Position numbers and translations under genes: made by a program | The notes under the pieces: generated by a model | The model's database searches: none | Seen by the model: the letters and a program-made list of their open reading frames with translations, nothing else | What the model was told of the DNA's origin: nothing | Assembly (NCBI RefSeq): GCF_003325355.1 | Contig: NZ_CP030850.1 | Span: forward strand, 372,001 to 436,000 | Direction: 5' to 3' | Source of the DNA: Runella rosea | GTDB lineage: Bacteria; Bacteroidota; Bacteroidia; Cytophagales; Spirosomataceae | Length of the DNA stretch: 64,000 bases | Part shown: in pieces, positions 34,396 through 42,482 of the stretch | Layout: each line of letters opens with the position of its first letter | How positions within the stretch are numbered: the first letter of the stretch is position 1

Positions 34396-37128
34396 ATGAT
34401 AAATCGTTATTTTAGTCCCATTTTACTTATTTTAACAATTACTGAATTTTCATTTTCACAAATTTCTACCCCCAAAAAATCGCTTGAATTAGACACATTG
34501 TACCTCAATGAAGTCATTGTTTCAGCTTCGCGTACGGCCGAACCCATCATGGAAACGCCCGTCACGGTTGAGCGTGTTTTAGGCACGCAGCTGCAAAAAC
34601 AACCTTCTTCTGAGTTTATTTCATCCTTATCGCGGCTCAAAGGTGTCGATGTGAGTCAATCAAGTTGGTTGATTACCAGCTTCAGTACGCGGGGTTTTAA
34701 CAGCTCAAAAGCCGAGCGCGTAATTCAGCTGGCCGATTACGTTGACGTGACCTCTCCCACGGCGTCGTTGTATTACGGAAACTGGGTCGGCATCGGTGAG
34801 CTGGACTTAGAAAGTTCAGATATTGTGTTTGGAGCCAACTCGGCGCTTTATGGCTCCAATGCCTTCAACGGTGTGTTGCTGATGCATTCCAAAGACCCTT
34901 TTAAGTATCAAGGACTCTCGGCTTCTTTGCGCGGCGGAAACCGTTCGATGATTGACGGACAAATTCGCTACGCTAAAGTGCTTGGAAATAAAGTGGCCCT
35001 AAAATTCAACGCCAACTATTTTGAGGCCGACGAATTTTTATCATCCAATGATACCGCCATCAAACGCGTTACTTCGGGCGGTTTGGCTGGCTCAGACCCG
35101 GTCAATAATGCGACTGGAAACCCCGCAGGATGGAATGCTGTGAATCGGTACGGTGATGTAGGGACCACGGTCAGTAACCCTGCTTTGACTTCGCTCAACA
35201 ACAATGCCGCCTACCGCATTTATACCCAAGGCTATACCGAAGCAGCAATGGCCAATTGGTCCGAATCGGCAGGAAATCCGTTTAAATTATTCAATAATGG
35301 CAACTACAAAGCGGGAAACTATCGGATCAATCCTTCGCTCCATTGGCAAATCAACGCCAAAGTTCGGGCGGTGTATGAATATAAATTGGCGGTCAGTAAC
35401 GGTATTTTTCAAAGTACCAGTCGATACGCCCAGCGCGGAATGAAGTATGATGTACATCGCATGGAGTTAAAATCCGATAAATGGTTCATAAGAGCATACA
35501 CTGTTTTTGATTACGGCGGCAAAGCTTACGATTTGAACTCCCTCGCGGGCGGCCTTCTAAACGCCCCCATGGCTTCAGGAACCCAAGCCAACGGAAGCCG
35601 CTACCCTACCTTTGCGTCTAATTACTATTCGCTTTGGAATCAGGTATTTACGGCGGCTCGTACCAACGGGCTTTCGGCTGGGGCGTCGGTTCCGAATGTA
35701 TTTGCCGCTAATCCAAACGGCGGTACTCCATCGGCTTATACATTGCCGCAGGCCATCGCCGGTGGGCAGAGCATCGAAGCCGCACAGGCATTGGCGTCGC
35801 AGTTGGCGGCGGGGGTACAGTTGCCAGTCGGAAGTCCTCATTTTAATCAGCTTCGCGAGCAGATTGTTAGTGGTGTAGGTTTGATTGACGTAAACGGAAC
35901 CAAGACGGTACGGGGGGCGGCTTTTGCCAATACGGCCCGTTTTTGGGATATAAGCGCCCAGCGCGAATGGACTATAAACAAGCTCAATGTCATAGCGGGG
36001 GCCTCGTACCGGACGCATTTGCTGCAATCAGCAGGAACGCTGTTTTCTGACGGGCCTAATTCGCCCATTTCTGCCAACACCAACGATATTCTACGTCGCG
36101 ACCGCATTGTAAACTGGGATGGTGGGGCGTATGCGCAACTTCGGTATGCCGTATGGCAAAATCGCTTGAAATTGGCGGCAGCGGGTCGTTTTGACCGCTT
36201 TCGTAATTTTGGCAGTCGGTTTTCTCCCCGTATTTCGGCCGTGGTATCGTTGGGAGAAAATCGTCAACATAATTTTCGGGTAAACTACGCGCAGGCTTAC
36301 CGTCAGCCCGCGCAGTTAGATCAATTTATCTACCTTGATTTTGGGACGCTGTTGGTGGCTGGAAATGTTGAAAATGGCTACCAAGGGCTAAACGCTGTTT
36401 CAGCATTGCCGAATGGACAAGCAAATCCTGATTTCCTAAAACCTGTTACTATAAAAAAAATTACTCCTGAGCAGGTCAATACGTGGGAAGTTGGCTACAA
36501 AGCACAGCTTATCAAAGGGTTATACGTTGATTTGAGTTATTATCGGTCGTGGTACAATGATTTTATTGGTACTCTTCGGTTTTATGGCCGTGAAGATGGC
36601 GTAGTACCAACGGGCGCACCGCTGCCAACCGCCAGCGGCGATTTTGCCAAACCCACCACTGACCGTACTCGAGGCCGTTTGATTCAAACGTGGGCCAATG
36701 CCGACCGTCAAGTACGCACACAAGGGCTGATGGGAAGTGTTGAGTATTTTTGGCATAAAAAGCTTAACCTGAATGCCAATTATACATGGTCACATATCAA
36801 TGAAGACGATGTGCCTGGTTTGATTTTGGGCTTTAATACCCCCGCGCATAAAGTGAATATGGGAATCAATGGAGAGCCATTTAAAAATATAACTTACGCG
36901 GTCAATTATCGGCACATCAGCGGCTATACGTATTTTATGCCCATTGATGAAGGCTACATTGATGCCTTCGGAACGGTAGATGCGCAGGTAAATTATCGTT
37001 TGCCAAAACTAAAAAGTAACTTAAAAATTGGAGGTACTAATTTGTTGAATGCCAATGCCGTGCAGGTATACGGAGCGGCTTCTATTGGCCGCATTGTGTA
37101 TCTTGGCTGGACGCTTGAAGGCCTATAA
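34396..37128 (+). CDS. TonB-dependent outer membrane receptor
   Basis: 910 residues from ATG 34396, which opens on a signal peptide (FSPILLILTITEFSFSQ). A plug domain follows (LNEVIVSASRTAEPIMETPVTVERV, SSLSRLKGVDV, FSTRGFNSSK, DIVFGANSALYGSNAFNGV), then a 22-strand-type barrel with the closing LGWTLEGL. The TonB-box-like segment is LDTLYLNEVIV. No N-terminal carboxypeptidase-like domain or SusD partner is present, so it is more like a siderophore, metal or small-molecule receptor than a SusC glycan importer. Substrate unknown. Confidence 0.92.
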   Translation: MINRYFSPILLILTITEFSFSQISTPKKSLELDTLYLNEVIVSASRTAEPIMETPVTVERVLGTQLQKQPSSEFISSLSRLKGVDVSQSSWLITSFSTRGFNSSKAERVIQLADYVDVTSPTASLYYGNWVGIGELDLESSDIVFGANSALYGSNAFNGVLLMHSKDPFKYQGLSASLRGGNRSMIDGQIRYAKVLGNKVALKFNANYFEADEFLSSNDTAIKRVTSGGLAGSDPVNNATGNPAGWNAVNRYGDVGTTVSNPALTSLNNNAAYRIYTQGYTEAAMANWSESAGNPFKLFNNGNYKAGNYRINPSLHWQINAKVRAVYEYKLAVSNGIFQSTSRYAQRGMKYDVHRMELKSDKWFIRAYTVFDYGGKAYDLNSLAGGLLNAPMASGTQANGSRYPTFASNYYSLWNQVFTAARTNGLSAGASVPNVFAANPNGGTPSAYTLPQAIAGGQSIEAAQALASQLAAGVQLPVGSPHFNQLREQIVSGVGLIDVNGTKTVRGAAFANTARFWDISAQREWTINKLNVIAGASYRTHLLQSAGTLFSDGPNSPISANTNDILRRDRIVNWDGGAYAQLRYAVWQNRLKLAAAGRFDRFRNFGSRFSPRISAVVSLGENRQHNFRVNYAQAYRQPAQLDQFIYLDFGTLLVAGNVENGYQGLNAVSALPNGQANPDFLKPVTIKKITPEQVNTWEVGYKAQLIKGLYVDLSYYRSWYNDFIGTLRFYGREDGVVPTGAPLPTASGDFAKPTTDRTRGRLIQTWANADRQVRTQGLMGSVEYFWHKKLNLNANYTWSHINEDDVPGLILGFNTPAHKVNMGINGEPFKNITYAVNYRHISGYTYFMPIDEGYIDAFGTVDAQVNYRLPKLKSNLKIGGTNLLNANAVQVYGAASIGRIVYLGWTLEGL

Positions 37129-37277
37129 GTTGATCTAACGGTTAAAAAAAATATGTTAAATTAGAGCAAGGATATTTGTTTTTTAATGCTTACTAACTGC
37201 ACAGCGTACAGAAACAATGTCCTTGCCCAATTAATAGTCTTTTTTATCATAAAACAATGTCTTTTATGATTTAACGG

Positions 37278-37310
37278 TTTGGGGAAATGGGGGGTAGTTT
37301 TGTACTTTTG
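37278..37310 (+). promoter_or_regulatory. Promoter of the 37345 membrane protein gene
   Basis: TTTG (37278-37281), 21 bases, TACTTTTG (37303-37310): both Bacteroidota promoter elements with close to usual spacing, 34 bases before the ATG. Confidence 0.55.
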
Positions 37311-37344
37311 GTAAAACTGCATCTCTCATAACCTCATTTTTAGG

Positions 37345-38136
37345 ATGAAATTGACCAATCAGCTTTCGTATTGGGCTTCTCGCCAGCCGTATCAGGCCAT
37401 TCCTTTGATTATTGTGATTGAAATTACCAATGTTCTTCTTGGTATCATTGTGGGCAGCGCTATGCTTAAAGGGTGCTCGCCTGCGGTTTTCATGGGGATG
37501 ATTGCGGGTTTGATTCTACTCAAAGTCATTATTCGTCGTTATGCCGCACTTCGCTTGGTTGATATTACTTCGCAAGCGCGGTTTGTATTTCAGAAACAAG
37601 CTTTTTTTTATCTTTTTTGCCTTAACCTCTTTACCTATACCATTGCGGGAGGCATTCTGGGACGCATGACGGCCCATCCTGAAGGAACCGCCGCATTGTA
37701 CAGCAGCCTCTCGTCTACCTCTGAAACCGTAAGTAGCCGTACCTCAGGGGAGACTAAACTGTCTTTTCGGGAGAAAATGTACCAAAAAATGGCCCGCCGT
37801 TCTACCAATTCTGCGGATGGCAACGCGGGTCATCGTGTGGGTTACTTCTTGTTATTTTTATTGGGAGTCGGATTGGCGATTCTTGGGGCTGCCTTATCGT
37901 GTAATATCGCCTGTTCGGGTTATGGAGTGGCGGCGGTACTGGTTTTTCTGCTCACAATCGGGGTGCTTGCGGGTGGGTTTTACTTTTTTGGCAGGGGCAT
38001 AGATCAAAATATGAAACCTTACAAAGACATGACCCGTGACGAGCGAAAACGTGAAGGACGCCGCTATTTAAGAACCTTGGCGGGTACGGTCGGCGCAATG
38101 GGATTATTGATGCTTATATCAGCACTGACGAATTAA
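37345..38136 (+). CDS. Membrane protein of unknown function
   Basis: 263 residues with about five or six hydrophobic helices (near 19-40, 48-65, 88-108, 166-186, 193-214, 243-262) and a cytoplasmic-type charged loop (about 120-160, rich in Ser/Thr/Arg/Lys). A charged stretch (MTRDERKREGRRYLRT) precedes the last helix. No family recognised. It has its own promoter and stands between a TonB receptor and a LytTR regulator. Confidence 0.75.
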   Translation: MKLTNQLSYWASRQPYQAIPLIIVIEITNVLLGIIVGSAMLKGCSPAVFMGMIAGLILLKVIIRRYAALRLVDITSQARFVFQKQAFFYLFCLNLFTYTIAGGILGRMTAHPEGTAALYSSLSSTSETVSSRTSGETKLSFREKMYQKMARRSTNSADGNAGHRVGYFLLFLLGVGLAILGAALSCNIACSGYGVAAVLVFLLTIGVLAGGFYFFGRGIDQNMKPYKDMTRDERKREGRRYLRTLAGTVGAMGLLMLISALTN

Positions 38137-38372
38137 ACAAATATGGATTTTGGCGATGGGGTATTTGATTTGTGGGTAGAAAACCGCCGTTAATAAACCG
38201 AAGCGGGCCGTAGGTAAGATTGTGGTTGTGTTATATTGAGCAGGCTGTTATTTTCGGAACAGAGTCGTTATGAGAGTGTAAGTTGTTGATATATAGCTAT
38301 TGTTGCTCCTGATTTTAACTCTTTTAACCATTTTGACTGTCCGGTCCTTCACATTCATACCTTACTGCTCGC

Positions 38373-40034
38373 TTGAAAAACAAACGCTATTTCCTCGCCA
38401 TTATTTGGTTTGTATGCCACCATTGTTGTAAAGCACAATCTGCTGGGTTGGTCTATACAGACATTCATCAATTGATAGAAATTGGTGGTCATGCAAGGTA
38501 CTTTATTGATAGTACCAACAAACTTTCTCACCTTGATATTGAGAAAATCCCCGACAGTCGGTATGCGAAAATTCCCGATAAAATCATCAATATGGGTTTT
38601 TCTCCTTTTCGAATTTGGTTCAAGTTTGATTTGAAAAACAGTACTGATGAAAATCTCTACGCCATTATGTTGGCGCAGGATATTGATTACGTAGATGTGT
38701 ATGCGGTGGGCGGAGATACCACCTTTTTTTTGGAAACGGGTGCTTTACGACCTTTTGAAAGCCGCTACTTTGCGCTCAACAGCATCGTCCTGAATTTAGG
38801 ACGTAAGCCCCAAAAACTTTATATAGGGCTTAAAGACATGAATGGATTGATTTCACAGATTGAAGTGGGTGCCATCAGGCCGTTGATGAAAAGAGTGTAT
38901 CGAGAAACGTCGATCAATTTTTTCGTATTAGGTGTTTTGGCTTTGTCGGCGCTGTTTAGTTTTTTTATGTACCTTTTTTTGAAGGAAAGAACCTATTTTC
39001 TCTTTACACTGCACGTTGTTTTTTCTGCGTTGACCTTGCTTTCTTTGGAAGGTTATCTGTTTGATTTTCTTTGGCGAGATATGCCATTTATGAATAATGG
39101 CGTCAATTCTAGCCTGATACGTTTATGTACGCTTTTGACGAGTATCGGGTTTTCAGTAGAATTCCTGAACCTTCGGGAAGTGTTGCCCAAACTGCACCGG
39201 GTTTTTCAGGTTCTCGGGGTTTTGGCTACTACGGCTGTTTTGACCAAACTAATCGGTATTCAACAAGCAGAAGTGGGTTTTAACATCATGATTTTGATCA
39301 TATTTGGGTCTTATCTAGCAACGGGAATGTGGCTTTATCGGCGAGGATTTGGCCCCGCTCGATTTTATTTATTAGGTTGGGGTATTTATATTTTTGAAAT
39401 ACTGCTTATCGTTTTTACCCTCTTTAATGTCCTTACCTTTGAGCATTTTTATACTTATTATGGCTATCACATTGGTGTAATATTCCAAACTGCGTTGCTC
39501 ACTTTTGCGTTGATGGATCGTATCAATACCCTTCGTCGTGAAAACTTAGAAGCCCGGGAGTTGGCTATGCAGCGGTTGACTGAAAATGAACGCTTGATGG
39601 CCGAACAGACCGTATTGCTGGAAAAGGAACTTGAGCAGCAGCCCGTTGCCAATAATGACCTCCAAAAACTCCTCAAACTCATGCGCGATGAGCGGGAAAA
39701 AATAAAAAAGATTCCCATCGCAACCCTCGAAGGCGTTTTACTTTTTCCGGTGGCAGATATTGTACGTATAGAGGCAATGGGTAGTTATGCCAATGTCCAT
39801 TTTTTCAATCATCAGAAAATGGTCGCCTCACGCTCTTTGGCTGAGTTTGAACAACAATTGAGTGAATACGATAATTTCTTCAAAGTCCATAAGTCGCACA
39901 TCATTAATCTCAACTTCGTTACTAAATACGTAAGGGGCGACGGAGGCATTGTATTCATGCAAGATGGCAGCGAAGTGGACGTAGCACGTCGGGTGAAACC
40001 TGATTTTTTGCGGGCGATGGGGCTCGAAAACTAG
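38373..40034 (+). CDS. 7TM (7TMR-DISM-like) LytTR-family transcription regulator
   Basis: 553 residues. An N-terminal signal sequence and an extracytoplasmic beta domain (about 25-175, like 7TMR-DISMED2), seven membrane helices (about 180-385, starting NFFVLGVLALSALFSFFMY), a coiled coil (about 395-430) and a C-terminal LytTR DNA-binding domain (about 450-553: VADIVRIEAMGSYANVHF, HKSHIINLNFV, VARRVKPDFL). The combination makes a membrane-bound one-component regulator. The only start that keeps the signal sequence is TTG at 38373; no in-frame ATG precedes it. Confidence 0.88.
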   Translation: MKNKRYFLAIIWFVCHHCCKAQSAGLVYTDIHQLIEIGGHARYFIDSTNKLSHLDIEKIPDSRYAKIPDKIINMGFSPFRIWFKFDLKNSTDENLYAIMLAQDIDYVDVYAVGGDTTFFLETGALRPFESRYFALNSIVLNLGRKPQKLYIGLKDMNGLISQIEVGAIRPLMKRVYRETSINFFVLGVLALSALFSFFMYLFLKERTYFLFTLHVVFSALTLLSLEGYLFDFLWRDMPFMNNGVNSSLIRLCTLLTSIGFSVEFLNLREVLPKLHRVFQVLGVLATTAVLTKLIGIQQAEVGFNIMILIIFGSYLATGMWLYRRGFGPARFYLLGWGIYIFEILLIVFTLFNVLTFEHFYTYYGYHIGVIFQTALLTFALMDRINTLRRENLEARELAMQRLTENERLMAEQTVLLEKELEQQPVANNDLQKLLKLMRDEREKIKKIPIATLEGVLLFPVADIVRIEAMGSYANVHFFNHQKMVASRSLAEFEQQLSEYDNFFKVHKSHIINLNFVTKYVRGDGGIVFMQDGSEVDVARRVKPDFLRAMGLEN

Positions 40035-40168
40035 TTATTTTCTGCCGAAGATAAACCGATATCTGCCGTTAAGAAATTGACCAAGGAAGTCTATTCATTC
40101 AACTAGCATCTTTGTCTTAACAAAGCGCAGTCGCTATTCTAATACATTAACCCTCAACCTTATTGTGT

Positions 40169-40519
40169 ATGCCTTTAGAACGACTTTTTCGATTTTCACT
40201 GGGGCTGTATACCCTTGATGTTACAACAAAATCCGAGAATAATTTTGCGGGGATGTCACTCGGATTTGGGGCTTTCAGTTTGTTTTTAATTATCATGGGT
40301 TTACTGGTCAAATCTCCGCTTTTATTTCCTGCGGCCATTGTTGGAGGCATCCTCTCCATTGGATTAGGCATAGGAGGGATAAGGAGACGGGCCCAATTAT
40401 TAACCTCAAAATACCGCGATTTTGCCGAAAAAGAGTTGCTTCGACTTGGAAAAAAGCGGTCTTGGCTAGGTATTGTTTTAGGCATAATTAGTCTTTGCCT
40501 TGGTCTATATTTCTATTGA
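40169..40519 (+). CDS. Small membrane protein of unknown function
   Basis: 116 residues from ATG 40169 (MPLERLFRFS). Three hydrophobic segments (about 30-47, 52-70, 98-115), with a positively charged loop (RRRAQLLTSKYRDFAEKELLRLGKKRS) between the second and third. Gly-rich helices resemble DUF4190-type proteins, but this is not a firm assignment. It ends 28 bases before the sterol-desaturase-family gene and is probably co-transcribed with it. Confidence 0.65.
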   Translation: MPLERLFRFSLGLYTLDVTTKSENNFAGMSLGFGAFSLFLIIMGLLVKSPLLFPAAIVGGILSIGLGIGGIRRRAQLLTSKYRDFAEKELLRLGKKRSWLGIVLGIISLCLGLYFY

Positions 40520-40547
40520 TGTTTCATCGTTTCAACCCTTCAAAGCA

Positions 40548-41783
40548 ATGGAAGACTTACCCGTTTCTACGCAGAATATTTATACGCTGCTCACGCCCCT
40601 TGCGTTATTTTTTATCGTTGTGGAAGTTGGTTTATGTTTCTACTACAAAAAGAATCTCATTACTTTCGCCGAGGCGATTTCCAACTTCGGGACCGCGTTG
40701 GGCAATCAGACCGTCAATGTATTGGTGGCGGCGGGAGTCTACGTTTTGTATGGATATTTATGGGAAAATTATCGGTTGATTGACCATATTCCGATGAATG
40801 TGCCCAATTTTTTACTTTTACTTTTGGGCATTGACTTTATCTTTTACTGGGTGCACCGCTGGGGGCACGAAATCAATATCCTCTGGGCTGCTCATTCGCC
40901 GCACCACAGTGCGCAGGAAATGAATTTTTTTGTGGCACTGCGGGCAAGTGTGACCCAGCGACTGTTTTCTTTCTTTTTCTTTTGGCCACTTACCATCATT
41001 GGTTTCCAACCGTTTGATATTTATATGATGACGGGTATTCACCTGTTTATCTCTTTCTTGCATCATACCGAACTGATTCCCAAGCTGTGGCGCTGGGTGG
41101 AGTTTATTTTCACTACGCCTTCGCATCATCGTGTGCATCACGGGGTTAATTTTAGATACTTGGACAAGAACTACGGGGAGTTTCTCATCATTTGGGACCG
41201 CTTATTCGGGTCTTTTGAGGAAGAGACCGACAAGGTGATTTATGGCATGTATGGCCAGGCGCAGACTTGGAATCCGATTGTGATTAATTTTCATTATTAC
41301 AGTATTCTCTGGAAAGATGCCGTGGCCGCCACCGATTGGTGGGATAAAATCAGGATTTGGTTTATGCCTTTGGGATGGAGGCCTGCCAATTTGCCTCCTA
41401 AGCCGCCATTACAGGAGATTACGTTACAAAACCAACACCGCATTAGTACGGTGGCTTTCCCTCGTGCCAAAGTGTACCTGATTCTGAGTGCAATATTTGG
41501 CATTGTCTTGATGATGCTCATCATTAATCCTGCGTCTGATTGGACAACCCTCCAAAAGATGATCGGAAGCGGCTTGCTGTGGCATTTAATCATCAATTGG
41601 AGCGGAATTTTGGAATCAAAACGATGGTTGTTGATGTCCGAAATTATCCGAATTCTGATTACTGCACCCGTTTTGATTCTGTTTACAAATCTCATCGATA
41701 AGCCAGTCTGGATGGCTATCAGCATTGTCTATCATCTTTATTGTGTGATTTGGACGCTAAGGTTTTTCAGAAGTAAATCATAA
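40548..41783 (+). CDS. Sterol desaturase/fatty acid hydroxylase superfamily membrane enzyme
   Basis: 411 residues from ATG 40548 (MEDLPVSTQNI); the frame can be opened by TTG 40500 but this would overlap the previous gene. The fatty acid hydroxylase histidine boxes are present: HRWGHE, HSPHHS, HTEL and HHRVHHG, within several membrane helices (about 25-100 and 140-170), plus three or four helices in the C-terminal 130 residues. Family members use di-iron to oxidise sterols or lipids; the substrate here is not known. Confidence 0.92.
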   Translation: MEDLPVSTQNIYTLLTPLALFFIVVEVGLCFYYKKNLITFAEAISNFGTALGNQTVNVLVAAGVYVLYGYLWENYRLIDHIPMNVPNFLLLLLGIDFIFYWVHRWGHEINILWAAHSPHHSAQEMNFFVALRASVTQRLFSFFFFWPLTIIGFQPFDIYMMTGIHLFISFLHHTELIPKLWRWVEFIFTTPSHHRVHHGVNFRYLDKNYGEFLIIWDRLFGSFEEETDKVIYGMYGQAQTWNPIVINFHYYSILWKDAVAATDWWDKIRIWFMPLGWRPANLPPKPPLQEITLQNQHRISTVAFPRAKVYLILSAIFGIVLMMLIINPASDWTTLQKMIGSGLLWHLIINWSGILESKRWLLMSEIIRILITAPVLILFTNLIDKPVWMAISIVYHLYCVIWTLRFFRSKS

Positions 41784-41817
41784 AAAATCAACCCTAAGCA
41801 TTCCTAAACTGCCTAAA

Positions 41818-42267
41818 ATGATGAAATATTTAACCTTCTTTCTGCTGTGCATACTTGGGCTGACGACGACCAAGACGCAATCGGCGAGCAGCACATCCAC
41901 GCCTATTTCGATACCCAAAGCGATTGTTTATGCCTCTGATTCCTTGGTTGTGAAAGATCCAAAAAAACAAAAACGAGCAAGAGTTATCTCGGTGCTGTCA
42001 GCGGGAGCTGGTGCTGTACTAACGATTGGTGGACTGGTTTCTGGGAGCATACCGATAGTTATTATTGGAGGAGTATTGGTTATATTAGCAATCCTCACTG
42101 CTCAAAAAAAGTCCCCAAAAATACCCCAAAAAACACCTGAATCTAAGTCTTCAGATTCTTCGACGAAAGGTGTAGCATCTCCAGGATGTGCGGTCACGGC
42201 AGTTGTTGGAGGAGTAGCAGTGGCTGGAATATTATTGTATCTGCTGCTAAATTATGGTCAGTCTTAA
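41818..42267 (+). CDS. Small exported or membrane protein of unknown function
   Basis: 149 residues. An N-terminal signal-like helix (TFFLLCILGLTT), a basic stretch (KDPKKQKRARV), a hydrophobic hairpin (about 60-98, Gly/Ile/Val rich) and a final helix (about 122-143). Similar low-complexity Gly/Val helices occur in the other small proteins of this neighbourhood. No family recognised. It is 34 bases after the sterol-desaturase-family gene. Confidence 0.6.
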   Translation: MMKYLTFFLLCILGLTTTKTQSASSTSTPISIPKAIVYASDSLVVKDPKKQKRARVISVLSAGAGAVLTIGGLVSGSIPIVIIGGVLVILAILTAQKKSPKIPQKTPESKSSDSSTKGVASPGCAVTAVVGGVAVAGILLYLLLNYGQS

Positions 42268-42482
42268 AATAAGAATCATGTAAACGCATTCTTCCTTCGT
42301 TAGCTTTCGGGATGTTGAACTTCGGCTCCTTAGCAGTCAAGTCAATACATCCAGTCTTCTAATTATTAAAACATGTTGAACAAATAAATATTCAGCTATG
42401 CGGAGCCGTTTAGAAATTCTTTGCTTCTTTGCGGCTTCGCGTGGTTTAAAAATCTTCTTGCGATACCTCTAAACCATTATTT

